Part shown: positions 1 through 12,430 of the stretch, one piece after another
Position numbering within the stretch: the first letter of the stretch is position 1
Layout of the letters: each line of letters begins with the position of its first letter
DNA from: Azorinus chamasolen
Taxonomy: Eukaryota; Mollusca; Bivalvia; Cardiida; Solecurtidae
DNA length: 64,000 nt
Direction of reading: 5' to 3'
Assembly: GCA_963576725.1 (NCBI GenBank)
Contig: OY755252.1
Coordinates: forward strand, 29,405,078 to 29,469,077
Program-made: the position numbers and the translations under genes
The notes under the pieces: model-generated
Database searches by the model: none
What the model saw: the letters and a program-made list of their open reading frames with translations, nothing else
What the model was told of the DNA's origin: nothing

Positions 1-773
1 GAATACGTAATAAAAACAGTATGTGTAGTTCCGACAAGGTGTCTTGTCGCAGGAGTTTTAATTTGGGACTCGGGAACACGATTTGATTTCTCCGCATGAC
101 CAGCCACCGACAGCAACAGTTGCGAGTAGACTACTGGGGTCCGGTCCAGGGCGTTCTTGGATGTGTTCGTTTGTTCTAGGTGGATAAACAACACCCTGTG
201 CGAGCTGAAATTAACAGGACGGACCGCGCGGACACTTCACCCTAATGGGAACAGGCTTTGGCTTTGATCGAAGCCTAGAAGCTTCTGCAACACGCCTGAG
301 ATTCGAACCCCTTATTAGTTCATAAATGTATATATATTTACCCCACCTCTGATAATTTGTAGGTGAAATCCGTGTGTGTGATTGGTTGACTTCTGTCACG
401 TGATATTATACACCGTCACAAGAAATTCAATACACAGTCAGTAGAAATCAAATACACGGTCAGTAGCTAGGTTACTTCCCCTGCCAAAGTAGAGCCCGCA
501 TTTGAGGTAATGACTTCACAGTCTTTTATCAGCAAATGGTTACTGAGTAAATAATATTTTATTTTAAAGTTAAATGCATAACGGATTTTTGTTCCGTTAT
601 AATTTTGGTTAGCTCAATTGGACTGTGCCGAATTGATGTTGGGCCAAATAGGCACGGCACAGTTATGGTAAGAGTTGTCGTTAGTTTGTTAACGCTTTGC
701 TTCCTTAGACGCAGACGAGAAGCAACTGAGCACTGATAAAATAATAGTGACAGGTCATCGGTGGGGTAAATTC

Positions 774-899
774 GTTACATAGTCATGTAGTGACCGGGTA
801 CGGGATGATACCTTCGCCTCGCCGGGTATAACAAACCAATTTACAATAATTTACAAACCAGGTATCATCCCGTACCCGGTTACTACATGGCTATGTAAC
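774..899. repeat. Hairpin inverted repeat, MITE-like
   Basis: Arms of 40 bp (774-813 and 860-899) are reverse complements with two mismatches, both starting or ending GTTACATAG. The 46-bp spacer is non-coding. The shape suits a foldback or MITE-type element. No target duplication was established and the family is not recognised. Confidence 0.75.
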
Positions 900-904
900 T
901 AATA

Positions 905-1080
905 ACACATACGCGCAATGGTCCCCCCAACACACATACATACCACGCATACACAAGAAACATGTTATTACCATTCCGGTTGTTATTACATTTCCGGCTA
1001 ACCACTAATTGTAATAATATTTTCGCATCTCAACCTGTTTTTTAACAAATTTTATTACAATTTTGGTTGAACTGCACAAA
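905..1080 (+). repeat. Diverged single copy of the 255-bp satellite monomer
   Basis: The stretch has the same order of blocks as the tandem monomers at 1.84-4.3 kb: CA-rich leader, TGTTATTAC, a CTAATTGTAATAAT-like block, TTTTCGCATC and a TTTTATTACAATT tail. It lies outside the PLE that holds the array and directly follows the hairpin at 774-899, so the monomer also exists on its own. Confidence 0.55.
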
Positions 1081-1154
1081 AAGATGAACATCACTAAGTA
1101 AACCGGAATTGTAAGAAACTCTGGATTTGTTATATACTCTATTGTTTATCAAAT

Positions 1155-1385
1155 TTGCTTCGGATCAAAAACCTCGGAAATATTGTAGAACTGACGGATG
1201 CGGTTTGGGCGAAGATCTTCACTATGTCTCTATTCCCAGGAGACCGCAAGAGGCTTTCAGAAGACATGGGAGTTGTGGATATCACGGTTAATGGCCAGTT
1301 TAAACAAAGTCACGATATAACCAAGGTACCACGCACATATATCCAACACCCTTCCAATACGAGCCGGAGTATTCGGCACTACTGA
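1155..1385 (+). other. Unrecognised open frame, 76 codons
   Basis: An open stretch with ordinary amino-acid composition (includes VWAKIF and GDRKRLSED) and no low-complexity bias. It starts from a non-ATG codon and no family is recognised. It may be an exon or pseudogene remnant, or chance. No supporting promoter or splice context was found. Confidence 0.15.
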
Positions 1386-1815
1386 TTGAATTTGAGATGT
1401 GAACAGTATAATACTACCCTACGACATCCAGAAATGAATGACAAAGCAATCCCATCATGCCGCCCCTTTACCCATCCCTGCCCGACACGGGGCACGTTTA
1501 CGGTCTGCAGGAGAAAACCTGCATACAATCAGATTTGACTTGTGATGCTGAAAAGAGGGACAACCTCTGCAAAAAATATGAACTGGGTGTTACCCTCGTA
1601 GATGGCGCTGACGCTGCTCTGGTATCCATCTAGGTTGTGCTGAGCGTCACCCATGCGCAAATTATGACAAGCATTGGCGTATCGAGACTATAGCCCAAGG
1701 AAAACTCAACATGATCGCGTACATTATAAGCAAGGGGTTCACAGACTGAAATATATCCGTGTTCGTGGTCTATCTAGTCCTTATGGAGGTCCAGAAGTTT
1801 GAAAATCTAAATTGA
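1386..1815. other. No feature seen
   Basis: Unique-looking sequence between the open frame and the 3' end of the PLE-A copy. No reading frame, RNA gene or repeat could be supported here. Confidence 0.4.
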
Positions 1816-1839
1816 AAAGTAGTAAAGTCAAGCAGGCAA

Positions 1840-4300
1840 AGCCATATACAAGACGCAACCACCACCAATAAAACACAGATAGATAGCATGACACACACAC
1901 ACGCACGCATGTACACACGCACGCACGCACGCACATACACACAAATACAGACACAAAAACATTTTATTACACTTCAGATTGTTATTACAATTCAGGTTGA
2001 TCACCAATTGTAATAATTTTTTCGCATCATAGCCAGTTTTGTAATAAATATTTCTAAGTCTTTGTACTATCATCTACATGTAGAATAACTCCTTTATTAC
2101 TTCAAACATTTACACATGCACGCACACGCATGCGTCCCTCCACTACAAACTACACGCATACACATACTAGCAAGTGCGCACATTCATACACACACACAAA
2201 AATAGAGACACAAAATTATTTTATTACACTTCAGGTTGTTATTAGAATTCAGGTTGACCACTAATTGTAATAATGTGTTCATATCACAACCAGTTTTGTA
2301 ATACATATTTCTAAGTCTTTGTACTATTATCTAGAATAACTCCTGTATTACTTCAAACATTTACTCATGCACGCACACGCATGCGCCCCTCCCCTACAAA
2401 CTAAACGCATACACATACTAGCACGTGCGCACATTCTCACACACACTAACACACAAATACAGACACAAAATTATTTTATTACACTTCAGGATGTTATTAC
2501 AATTCAGGTTGACCACCAATTGTAATAATGTTTTCGCATCGTAACCAGTTTTGTCGTTGTATATGTACTGTCATCTAGAAAAACTCATGTATTTCTTCAT
2601 ACATGTATACATGCGCGCACACGCATGCGCCCCTCCCATACAAATTATACGCATACACATACAAGCATATGTGCACAATCATACACGCACAGACGCACAA
2701 ATACAGACACACAACTATTTTATTACACTTCAGGTTGTTATTACAATTCAGGTTGACCACCAATTGTAATAACATTTTCGCGTCATAACTAGTTTTGTAA
2801 TAAATATTTCTAAGTCATGGTACTATCACCTAGAATAGCTCATGTATTACTTCATACATGTACACATGCGCGCACACGCATGTGCCCCTCCAATAAAAAC
2901 TACACGCATACACATACTAGCACTTGCGCACATTCATACACACACAAACACACAAATAGAGACACAAAATTATTTTATTACACTTCAGGTTGTTAAAACA
3001 ATTCAGGTTGACCACCAATTGTAATAACGTTTTCGCATCATAACTAGTTTTGTAATAAATATATCTAAGTCGTTGTACTATCATTTAGAAAAACTCATGT
3101 ATTTCTTCAGAGATTAACACGTGCGCGCACACGCTTGCGCCCCTCACCGATACACTACATGTATACGAATATACATACCAGCACGTGCACACATTCTTAC
3201 AATTCAGGTTGACCACCAAATGTAATAATGTTTTCGTATCATAATCAGTTTAAAAATGTCTAAGTCTTTGTACTATCATCTAGAATAACTCATGTATTAC
3301 TTCATGCATGTACACATGCGCGCACTCGCATGCACGCCTCCCCTACAACCTATACGCACACACATACTAGCATGTGTGCACATTCATACGCACACAGACA
3401 CACAAATACAGACACAAACTTATTGTATTACACTTCAGGTTGTTATTACAATTCAGGTTGACCCTCAATTGTAATAACATTTTCGCATCTTAACCAGTTT
3501 TGTAATAAATAATTATGTCTAAGTCGTTGTACTATCGACTAGAATAACTCATGTATTACTTCATACATGTACACATTCGCGCACACGCATGCGCCCCTCC
3601 AATAAAACTACACGCATACACATACTAGCACTTGGGCACATTCATACACACACAGACACACAAATACAGACAAAACATTATTTCAGTACACTTCAGGTTG
3701 TTATTACAATTCAGGTTGACCACAAATTGTAATGATCTTTTCGCATCATAAACAGTTTGGTAATAAAAATTTCTAAGTCGTTGTACTATCATCAAGAATA
3801 CTCATGTATTACTTCATACATGTACACATGCGCGCGCATGCATGCGCCCATCACCTACACACTACACGCATACAAATATTAGCACTTGCGCACATTCATA
3901 CACACACAGACACACAAATACAGACACAAACTTATGTTATTAAACTTCAGGTTTTTATTACAATTCAGGTTAACCACCAATTGTAATAATGTTTTCGCAT
4001 CATAACCAATTTTGTAATAAAAATTTCTAAGTCGCTGTACTATCATCTGGAATAACTCATGTATCACTTCATACATGTACACATTCGCGCACATGCATGC
4101 GCCCCTCCCCTAAACACTACTGGCATACACACACTAGCACTTGCGCACATTCATACACACACAGACACACACATACAGACACAAAATTATTTTATTACAC
4201 TTCAGGTTGTTATTACAATTCAGGTTGACCACCAATTGGAATAATTGTTTCGCATCATAACCAGTTTTGTAATAATTTTTATTACAATTCCGGTTGTTAT
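1840..4300 (-). repeat. 255-bp satellite array inside a PLE 3' UTR
   Basis: About ten copies of one monomer. The marker ACTTCAG starts at 1971, 2228, 2483, 2727, 2982, 3432, 3690, 3944 and 4199, with a shortened copy around 3195, so spacing is 244 to 258 bp. Each monomer has a CA-rich third, an ACTTCAGGTTGTTATTAC block, CAATTGTAATAA, TTTTCGCATCATAAC, and a CATGCGCGCACACGCATGCG stretch of alternating purine-pyrimidine. The array is bounded on both sides by pieces of the PLE-A 3' UTR. Short open frames inside it are by-products of the repeat. Confidence 0.9.
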
Positions 4301-4364
4301 TACAATTTAGGTTGCAACATAGCAACTTAAACACATACATACAGCCATCGAAAGACGGCAGCGA

Positions 4365-4690
<326 letters not shown>

Positions 4691-5064
4691 ACGAGAAGAA
4701 TACAGATAATACCAACAAACAAACAAGCATCAGAAACAAACATAAACAAACGCACAAGCACACATACACAAGACACGCTAAAGTAAGGGTAACAACGAGA
4801 GTACCGCATTGACACGGTCAGTAGCAAAAACACCACTGGGGGTTTAAACCGGTTTACGGAGGTCCTAACCTCTCTCTTATCTGAAAGTCACCCTAGCTAA
4901 ACAAACATTCCCCACAACATAGAGGGCAGTAATCACATTACAAAATGTAAAACATAGCATAACAACTGTGAAAGTCTGTCAAATATGTACTCAATGACTT
5001 TGCTGAAGACAGAGCAACTGCAGGGAAGCCATTAAGGGCACGGCAGAGAAAAGGCAATACATGA

Positions 5065-5110
5065 GTCTTGTAAGTTTATCCCAGTTTTGGGTTTAAGAGT
5101 ATACCATCAT
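5065..5110 (-). promoter_or_regulatory. SECIS-like element, decayed, PLE-A
   Basis: On the minus strand ATGA is followed by 12 nt, AAA, a CCCA/TGGG mini-helix with AAAC loop, and AGAC on the return side: 46 nt, like the better copy at 40241-40286. The lower helix is damaged (GGTA faces TACA) and the upper one has lost most pairs, so this copy is probably not functional. The mini-helix is still fully paired with a sequence unlike the other families. Confidence 0.6.
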
Positions 5111-5130
5111 AGAGTACTACCCTCGGCCTG

Positions 5131-5394
5131 TCATCGTGCCAGCAAAGAGGGAAGCGTACCGACCGATTGTAAAGAGTCGATAACCAAACATGCATTGTGT
5201 TGCAATATCATAGGATTATAACCTTTCTTCCTAAGGGTTTTAATGCGTTTAATAAAACAATCGTGAACATGAATACCACCCCGAATTTTCTTCAGTTTGT
5301 AGATAACATCACCATAGAAATCTTGGTGAGAAATACCTTGTGGCAGTAAAGTCCGTAAATTGCAGTTATATTTATTAATAAGGTATAAAAACAA
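5131..5394 (-). pseudogene. PLE-A reverse transcriptase, C-terminal fragment
   Basis: About 87 codons matching the C-terminal part of the family-A RT at 39145-39400, including KYNCNL, GIS, FYGDVIYKL and a CLVID block. This is the region after the RT catalytic core, so no catalytic residues are present. The frame ends just before the SECIS-like fold, with a small shift relative to the other family-A copy. It cannot make a working enzyme. Confidence 0.8.
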
Positions 5395-5399
5395 GTGGG

Positions 5400-5520
5400 C
5401 GTGAGCAGTGTTGCACTTTCAATTACTGTTCATAAACAGACTCAATAAAACCGAGTCTGCAATTTTCTCTTTTTGTGTTGCAATATTTGCTCTCGGGGGA
5501 TCACCTCCCTTCAGAATTTG
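5400..5520 (-). repeat. Dispersed module with GACTC/GAGTC hairpin
   Basis: On the minus strand this contains AGGGAGGTGATCCCCCGAG and AGAAAATTGCAGACTC followed by GGTTTTATT and GAGTCTG, a 5-bp stem. The same module occurs in plus orientation at about 55780-55880 and 56190-56290, and in diverged form at 10370-10440. It abuts the truncation point of the PLE-A copy. Function and family are unknown. Confidence 0.7.
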
Positions 5521-5525
5521 TCTAA

Positions 5526-5564
5526 AATGATATAATGCGAGGCTTTGCCGAGCATTATATCATT
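5526..5564. repeat. Short palindrome
   Basis: AATGATATAATGC and GCATTATATCATT form a stem with 16 of 18 positions paired around a 3-nt centre. It is directly downstream of the dispersed module and could be part of the same element. Confidence 0.6.
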
Positions 5565-5569
5565 CTAAA

Positions 5570-6930
5570 CAACGAGTTTTATATTTGGAATATTCAATGA
5601 CCACGAATGCTGTATTTTATTTATCACATTACCCTAAGAAAAAAGCATTTATTAGATCCAAATACAGGTGTTTATTAGTACTTTGGGTGTTTTGATCACA
5701 GGTGTGGTTGTGATGCGGTCTAACCAACTAAAAAGTAGATCTTAACAAACTTCATTTGTTTTGTCAACAACAAATTGATAATTGTGTTTCATTATTGAAA
5801 ACACCTGGTTATATAATCAGACAACCTAGAAATTAAACAAGTGTATTTTTATATATCAGAAACACATAAAGCAACATCTACAAGTGCGTTGACGTCATTC
5901 TTGACAACCGTCTCGCGAACAACGTGGATCAGCAATCATGTAGGTTTTGAGCGCCAAAAATGGCTACTTTTCAAACAGTGTCTCTATCGGTCAATCTGAT
6001 TCGTTTTCTGGTTGGACTGGTCGATTTTGCTGGATGGTAATTCTGGTTGACTTGTACATGGAAGCTTCCGCCATATATTGGGACTCCGAAAATGCTTTGA
6101 AAACCACCAGTAACATGGCAATTTGACAATGATGCAAGGTGTAGAGAGTTGGAGTTCAGCTGCACTGGACATGATCTTTATTATGACCTAGTTTTTGGGA
6201 TGCGTTTTGATTACTTTCAGTTGCGTGGTGGATGTATGCGATCATTTTGTGCTGATTGATATTAATGCGACTGTAGTTGTTGATTGAATTCATGTTCCTG
6301 CGACCAGATATTTGCATCATCTTGTACGCTTGAACATCGCAGTCACCCATCTTTGGAATCATGTGTTTTCTGGGGCTATGGTTGGACAAGTGTTTACTAG
6401 TGGAGATTCTGGAGCGCTGGACCATGTGTTTCATCATGGTACAGAACTACAGATAATGTTTACACGATTGGACTTCTATGGAACTACACGTTGTTCGATG
6501 ACGGGTGAAGGATATTGGACAGATAACTGTTGTTAAATTAATGCTATGTAAAATGGACAGTCTGACTCGGAATAACCGGGGTGTCACCTTTTGGCATGCT
6601 CGCTGTATATTGCTAGTGAGCATATTTTTAGATTGACCAATATTACTCACTGTTTTGGTTTCAGAACGCGTATGTAACTCGTGGGTAGCTTCATGTGTTT
6701 ACCATGTTTGTTTTGATTTTTACAGCGCGTATGAATACAAGTTAGAATATACAACGTATTGTATAACAAGCCTTCAATATCGCAAATTGATTTCCAAGTT
6801 ATAACACTGCCGGGCCGGAAGTAATGTGATAAATGTTTATAAAAAACAAAAGAACTTTATATCATATAGATTATAGTAAACAATTCGATTAATAAGCATT
6901 GAACTAAACAGAACAGACATAAATCAGACA
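5570..6930. other. No gene recognised
   Basis: Open frames up to 93 codons lie on both strands around 5970-6650, but they overlap each other, lack recognisable motifs and have no clear exon context. A few could be upstream exons of the DUF7869-like pseudogene, which I cannot show. Confidence 0.4.
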
Positions 6931-6938
6931 GCTCCTCA

Positions 6939-7045
6939 TTAACCCTTTCCTTCATATACAGTTTCCAGCTTTGAATACAGTTTGTTGCTTAAAGCAGTGT
7001 GCAAATAAAGCAGAAACCTCATTTAGGAGCATTCTGCTTTGTTTT
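6939..7045 (+). repeat. TTAACCCTTTCC end of a TTAA-type MITE, fragment
   Basis: The left terminal motif TTAACCCTTTCCTTCAT (from 6939) is the same as that of the complete element at 16182-16391. No matching right end is present nearby. A small AAAGCAGAA/TTCTGCTTT inverted repeat follows at about 7008-7041. Confidence 0.45.
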
Positions 7046-7611
7046 CAGGCAGAATTAGCAAACATATGATAGCAAATATGAAATATTCCCTATGGGTATA
7101 TCATGACTTTAATGGTGGAATAAGATAATGAGGTATAGCAATGTAATTATAGTTAAAATGGATTTATTTACTATATGTTTTGTAGTTAAACTTCCTATTT
7201 TCAGGCACTCAGATATTTTTATCTGATTGATGAGACAGAGTACATAGGAAAGGAGGACAACTGTGTGACCTGCTTGCTTCACCACCATTTCCAGAACCAT
7301 GGGTTTGGAGTGCAGTATGTGCAGCTGCAGATGGATAATTTCTCAGGGTAGAACAAGAACAACACTGTGCTTGGGTATGTCTATTTGTTAACTTATCAGC
7401 AGACATATTCAGTGATTTAGTCAGTTTTTAAATGTTTCATCAGGTATGGATCTCATTATCTGCTCAAATTAAAAGACAACTAACAGTGTTTCAAACCTGT
7501 ATTAGCAGTCAACTCTATTGAGGACCCAACCTAAGTTGGGTAGCCATTTTGGGATTTCCTAAATGAGCATTTCTATATATAAATGTACTTGCATTTTATT
7601 AAACAGTCACC

Positions 7612-7815
7612 TACCTTCAGAAGCCACTTAAGTGTTGGATTTCTTTGAGTGGCTGCTGAAAACAGGTTTGACTATACAGTAACACTTGTTTACATGTGTT
7701 TATTTAATGACGACTGAAAACATTATTTAGAATATTGTATTAGGCAACACTTTGCCTTCAGAAGCTATTTACATTTTAGGTCCCTTTTAGTAGCTTTTGA
7801 AGACTGGTTTGACTG
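7612..7815. repeat. Pair of related CTTCAGAAGC repeats in the intron
   Basis: Two similar stretches, at about 7614-7672 and 7752-7813, share CCTTCAGAAGC at the start and GGTTTGACT(A/G)(T/C)ACAG at the end. They look like degraded copies of a short mobile repeat. Confidence 0.45.
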
Positions 7816-7952
7816 CACAGTGTATTGGTTTTCCTCAAATTCAGTTCTCCATACGTATACTCTGACTGGTGTGAACTATAAATAGCACATTCTTATGTAT
7901 TGCTGTCAGTATTATATGTTTACCTTTTCAGGAAATGTAACACAATACAGTA

Positions 7953-8130
7953 AACGCTCTCTATACCGGCCACTAAATGTGTAAAAGGCAGGTGGCTGCT
8001 TAAAGCAAGGTGAAAGTAAAACAGAACGCTCCTATCGCAGCGTTCTGTTTTACTTTCACCTTGCTTTAAGCAGTCACATGCCCTAAATACCAACTAATCA
8101 ACACAATTTAGTGGTTGTTATAGAGGTTGT
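7953..8130. mobile_element. MITE with nested palindrome
   Basis: Outer arms 7953-7982 and 8101-8130 pair over CTCTATA..CCACTAAA and TTTAGTGG..TATAGAG. A perfect 35-bp inner arm pair (7996-8030 and 8039-8073, starting CTGCTTAAAGCAAGG) leaves an 8-nt loop. The outer ends resemble those of the element at 63704-63900, suggesting one family. It sits inside the intron of the DUF7869-like remnant. Confidence 0.7.
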
Positions 8131-8819
8131 ATGTCTAAGTATTTTGCAAACAATATAGATCCAGATCAATAATGTATATCAGGCATAACAGAATTTATGA
8201 AACACCCCTAAAAAGACAATGTAAACTAGTCTTCTTACAATATCTTCTCACTTCTTTCATTTCTACAGTTATGGTCTATGGAGAACTATGACTGATCTTC
8301 ACCGGACAGTGAACTTCTCTCTGATGGAAACTGGGCATACCAATTTTAATCACGGTTGGCATTGTGGGGCGTTCAAGTCCATATGGAGGCACTGTACTGT
8401 AGAAACACTGACCCAGATTGCTGAATGTGTTACATTGTCTTCAAAGAACAGGCATAAAATCCCTCAAATTGTAAATGACATTGAAAAGCCAGATATCTTC
8501 TATGACTGGGCTAAATACCTGAAACAGTTCTTCAAGAATATTCCTTCCTTGAAAAAGTACCATCACTTCAGCATGACAAGTAAAAAGCCAGGTGTTGTAT
8601 TAGTAAAGTAATATGCAACTGACAATGGACATGAAATGCATATCTTGAAACACATTCCCCAAGTACTGAGTGGTTGTCAGTTGCCAGAACAAATAAAGAC
8701 AAAGAAAGTAGATCTTTCTAGCCAATGGTACTTTTTTTAGGAAATAAGTCGGTACTTTCTTCACAGTACGAATGCTTGTTCAAGGCCGGCACCACCTAAA
8801 TCTATACACATAATATTAG

Positions 8820-10230
8820 AAAATGGCTTGATCTTAGCTGTTTCCAATTGATAGTAATTTGCATGATGCGAAAATATTTTAATTAGCATTTTTCTTGTAT
8901 GATATATAGATTTACTAGGGATTATTGATAAGGGATATTCTTTTCTTCCTGTTACTGCTCAAAATTAAATTGTTCTTAACAATGTTTTAAGAAAGATTTT
9001 GTATTTGTTTCATACGGTTAAGATATATTGACTAATCATGTTTTTAATCCCATTACCATGGTAACCGCTTTCAATTAAGTAATACATTCATTCATTAAAT
9101 TAGAAACACAATCACTGTATTTGACTAGATGTAAAAACAGCTGCATGAAAAGATGAAAAAAGGGTTTAATGTGATGTCATTTTATATCAGGTGTCTGCTA
9201 TTATTTGCCAAAAATGTGATATTTATGTAAACGGTGGTATAAGAAAAAAGTACGATTTCTCCAATAATATAGCAGCAACGGCAACAATATTTCGTCAATG
9301 TAAACACTGTGGCAAAAGAAAACACCAAAATCTAAATTTGATCCTTTTTCCCATTGCTTTTCACATGATAAAATGATTATCTGCTCGCTGTTTTTGTTAT
9401 CTGACAATTGACAATGATAATACAATTATATATTGTGTCATCGGTTATTTTTACATTCGGTGACTATCAAACTATTTCTTAATATGTATGTTTGTGTACT
9501 TCCTAGTTTTAAGTTATTTTAATGCATTTTGCTTCTGTAAATGTTTCGGTCGACTTTCGTTACTACCCGTATGGCTACTCTAGTTCTCGTTTTGCTAGAG
9601 CAAGCCTATTTTAGCGGTATTTTGTTTAGTAAAGGATTCCTAATAGATAAAACAATTAACCGTATTTAATTGTTCATATAAAAAGAGAAAATGCACACTT
9701 TGCTGCTAGAAATAATAATAATCATATTTAAACAAGTTTAAAGAGTTAAAATGATTAAATGCTAGCTACGCTACTAAAACCATACTGTTTCCGTCTCAAT
9801 TAAAACATAAAGCAAACATCATGTTAATTACCCCTGAAACATTTTCTCTTATGATAATTTATATGACTTGACACTAAATATAATTTATATGACTTGACAC
9901 TAAATACCTGTGTGACTTTTTCTTTCGATACCACTAGATGTCCCTTAGATCACTATGACTGTAACATTACGATGTATGTATATGTTTGTAGCTGAGGTTG
10001 CCTGCAACACGCAGGACTTATGTAATTTCTAAATAAGATTTGAAACTAAACTGTTTTATTTTGTTATTGTTTGAGAATAAGTGATGGTGTGTTTTAATTT
10101 TGAGGATCCAAACTGTTTGAAAACTTGATTGCATTTTGGTAGACAAATTAATTATAGCTTTAATTTTGAATATGTAGTGGGTGACAACGTCTTCAAAAAT
10201 AATTTGCTCAGCAGGCTAAAGGTTAATTAC
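8820..10230. other. No gene recognised; short tandem duplication
   Basis: AT-rich non-coding sequence. The only structure seen is an about 26-bp direct tandem duplication at 9854-9906 with core TTTATATGACTTGACAC. Open frames at 9.2-9.4 kb have no recognisable motif. Confidence 0.45.
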
Positions 10231-10284
10231 AACAAGTGATAAGTTACAAATGTCCTCAATATCTGGACATGATATATGACATAT

Positions 10285-10980
10285 GCACACAGCATATGCA
10301 ATACGAAAATCCACTGCCAAATGAATATATTCTGAAAGTGGGTGGTCCTTCGAAAACAAAAGTAGCAATGCCAAAAGAGAAAATTGCAGACTTCGTTTTA
10401 TCGAGTCTGTTCAAAAGTGCAACACTACTCACGTCCCTCACGTTGACACTATTTTCCACCGACGAACATTTAGGCTCGAACTTATACTATTGTAATTTGA
10501 ACAGTTCTTTATTTTTTGTAAAATATCAGATAGAAGTCAATAAAACATTTAACAATTGATTCAGCGATCTCTATATATGCATGTTGGTACATGTGCTCCC
10601 ACCAGCGCATTAGAGGGTGTGTTGATGTGAGTGCATGTATGTGTGTGTGTGTGGGGGGGGGGTGGGTGTGTGTGGGTGGGTGGGTGGTTGGGTGGGTTAT
10701 GTGTGTGTGTGTGTGTGTGTGTGTAAGTGCGCATGTACTTGCGTGTTGCATGTGCGTATGTGTGCGTGCGTGCGCAGGCGTGCGATGTTTTGTTTTGTTG
10801 AAAAAAGATAGGGAGTCACTATTCAATGAGGGTTATGTTTCTTAGTAAGGGTCAGTTTTCTTGTCGGGAAGGGGTCGTAATATTATGACCGGGGGGTCAA
10901 AATACTATGACCTGGTAGTCACAAATTTTCACACAATACTGACCGGGGGTCCATATTATAGGGATCACTTTTCCTTTTTA
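10285..10980 (+). repeat. Non-coding repeat segment, copy 1
   Basis: Shares ordered blocks with 12430-12900: ACAGCAT, CCACTGCCAAATGAA, TTGACACTATTTTCCA, AACAGTTCTTTATTT, AGTCAATAAAACATTT, CAATTGATTCAG, a TGCATGTTGGTACATGTG block, and the tail with repeated GACCGGGG blocks. Copy 1 has an internal (TG)n tract between the TGCATGTTGG block and the tail; copy 2 has its (TG)n after the tail. Part of the dispersed GACTC hairpin module lies at 10370-10440. Confidence 0.75.
10620..10790. repeat. (TG)n-rich microsatellite
   Basis: Interrupted TG and GGTG repeats with a poly-G stretch. Frames across it are low-complexity artefacts. Confidence 0.9.
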
Positions 10981-11194
10981 CACCGGCGCCATTGATACTA
11001 AGGTGACGCCCTAGAAAAGAAGTATATGTCCACGTTTAGACCGCATGCGACTTAGCTTTTAACCATTTCATATATTATACGTTCCTTTGTTTAAGTCCCA
11101 TTATAAACATTCAGCTAATAAATATGCATGGTGTAGTTATTTCATGCATGAATATTGAACAGGGAATGAGTAGTTACTGTAATGATATTCTTAC

Positions 11195-11481
11195 CTAACC
11201 CTTTATTCCATAAATACGTCGTATATTACGTTATTACTTTACTCCATAAACACACTTTTCTACGCCTTTGCGAACAGAATCGACCCGGATCAAACGGCTC
11301 CCATCTGATCAGGCTATGTTCTGCTTGATTAGGACATAATACAGATATGATTCTACATTTTCTGTCATTGCTAAACAAAGCATGCTCCCGTACCGTTATA
11401 AAAACTATTATTAAATAAAAACAAATCAATACTCTCGAAGTAACTATTTCTTACATTGATTGCCATGGAGTACAGGGTTAA
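11195..11481. mobile_element. TTAA-type MITE, 287 bp
   Basis: The left end is CTAACCCTTTATTCCAT (one change from TTAA) and the right end ATGGAGTACAGGGTTAA, reverse-complementary over most of 17 bp. Internally it has GCGAACAGAATCGACCC, GATCAAACGGC and CATCTGATCAGG, core motifs seen in the other TTAA elements of this window. TTAA borders suit a piggyBac-type mover. No coding capacity. Confidence 0.6.
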
Positions 11482-12129
11482 GCAGAGATTATTATTATCA
11501 TTGTTATCATCATTATTTCATACCCTAGTATTCAACCTGGTATGGTTTCATTTAATTTTTTTTATCTCGGATGAAGTCACCGTTCACATGACCGTTTTAA
11601 TAGATTACCCAGGTTATCCACGCTATATAAACAGAAGCATGCATTAAGCATAATCCAAAGTCAAACTATCATTCAGGAGATGTGGAAAGGTATGTCAAAT
11701 TATTACTTTTTATTGTTTTTGTGGTGTCACTTTCTCTTATTCGTTAATATGATTGTAGTGGAAATAGTCTTATAATTCCAGCCTCGGGTACTGCGTATTT
11801 CGCAAACAATACACACGTAGTTTAACCCTTTCCTCCATGAGTATACAAGTAAGAAATAAGGACCTCTTGAATATTATTTATGTTAATTTACTGTAATAGC
11901 ACGTGAATATTTGGCCATGGAAGAAACTGTAAAAGTACATCTATATTATATCCTCTTCCTATAGGAGTCTTCTGATTTATGTGTACTCTAATTGAAAAGG
12001 CGTAGAAAGACGTATTTATTAAGTAAATGGTTTATATGTATTAGGTGCCCTCATTAAATTAGAATTAAAAACCCATCCATGTTTAATGGCGTAAGAAATA
12101 TGTCATGATGACAACATTTGATAATGGCT

Positions 12130-12430
12130 CTATATTTCTATCTTTCCCTCTATCTACGTGTTTATATGTCTGAATATTTGCCTCTCTGTCTCTGAGTTTC
12201 TGCGTCTTGTCTACGTCATCTCTATCTTTGCCTGTCTCCCTCTCTCCTTTATATGTATATGTGTTTGTATGTCCCTCTGCCTTTCTATGTTTCTGCGTCT
12301 CCGTCTCAGTACGATTCTTTCTATTAATCTCTCTATCTGTTTAACTGTCTCTGTCTGTCTCTGTCTCTGTCTGTCAGTATATCCCTATCGTTCTCTCTCT
12401 GTTTCTGTCTATATATCTCTCTCTCTCTGC
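12130..12430. repeat. TCTG/TCTC low-complexity tract
   Basis: Pyrimidine-rich, degenerate TCTGTCTC repeats. The 96-codon frame here is a repeat artefact. Confidence 0.8.

Larger units (their letters stand above)
7205..8811 (+). pseudogene. DUF7869-like gene remnant, two exons
   Basis: Two blocks join in frame by ordinary splicing. Exon one (7205-7374) follows TATTTTCAG and ends at GG|GTATGT; exon two (from 8269) follows TTTCTACAG. Exon one shows FYLIDE, a VTCLLHH region and MDNFSG-stop-NKNN, matching the family pattern D-N-C-x-G-Q-N-K-N with Q changed to TAG (7349-7351). The joined frame reads LGYGLW, then METGHTNF (family GHTKF), FYDW, KKYHHF and PGVV. Further stops are at 8609-8611 (TAA) and a TAG near 8738; similarity resumes after each (QWYFF, SRPAPPKS). 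Such proteins occur in invertebrate multigene families probably linked to transposons; their biochemical role is unknown. The intron is 894 nt. Upstream exons were not found. Confidence 0.7.

Noticed and set aside
280..320. B-box-like GATTCGAACCCC near the window start (similar at about 24430 and 50000)
   Set aside because: No matching acceptor stem or D-arm could be folded at the right distance.
5971..6650. Overlapping open frames of 62-93 codons on both strands
   Set aside because: They have no recognisable motif, overlap one another and lack clear splice context.
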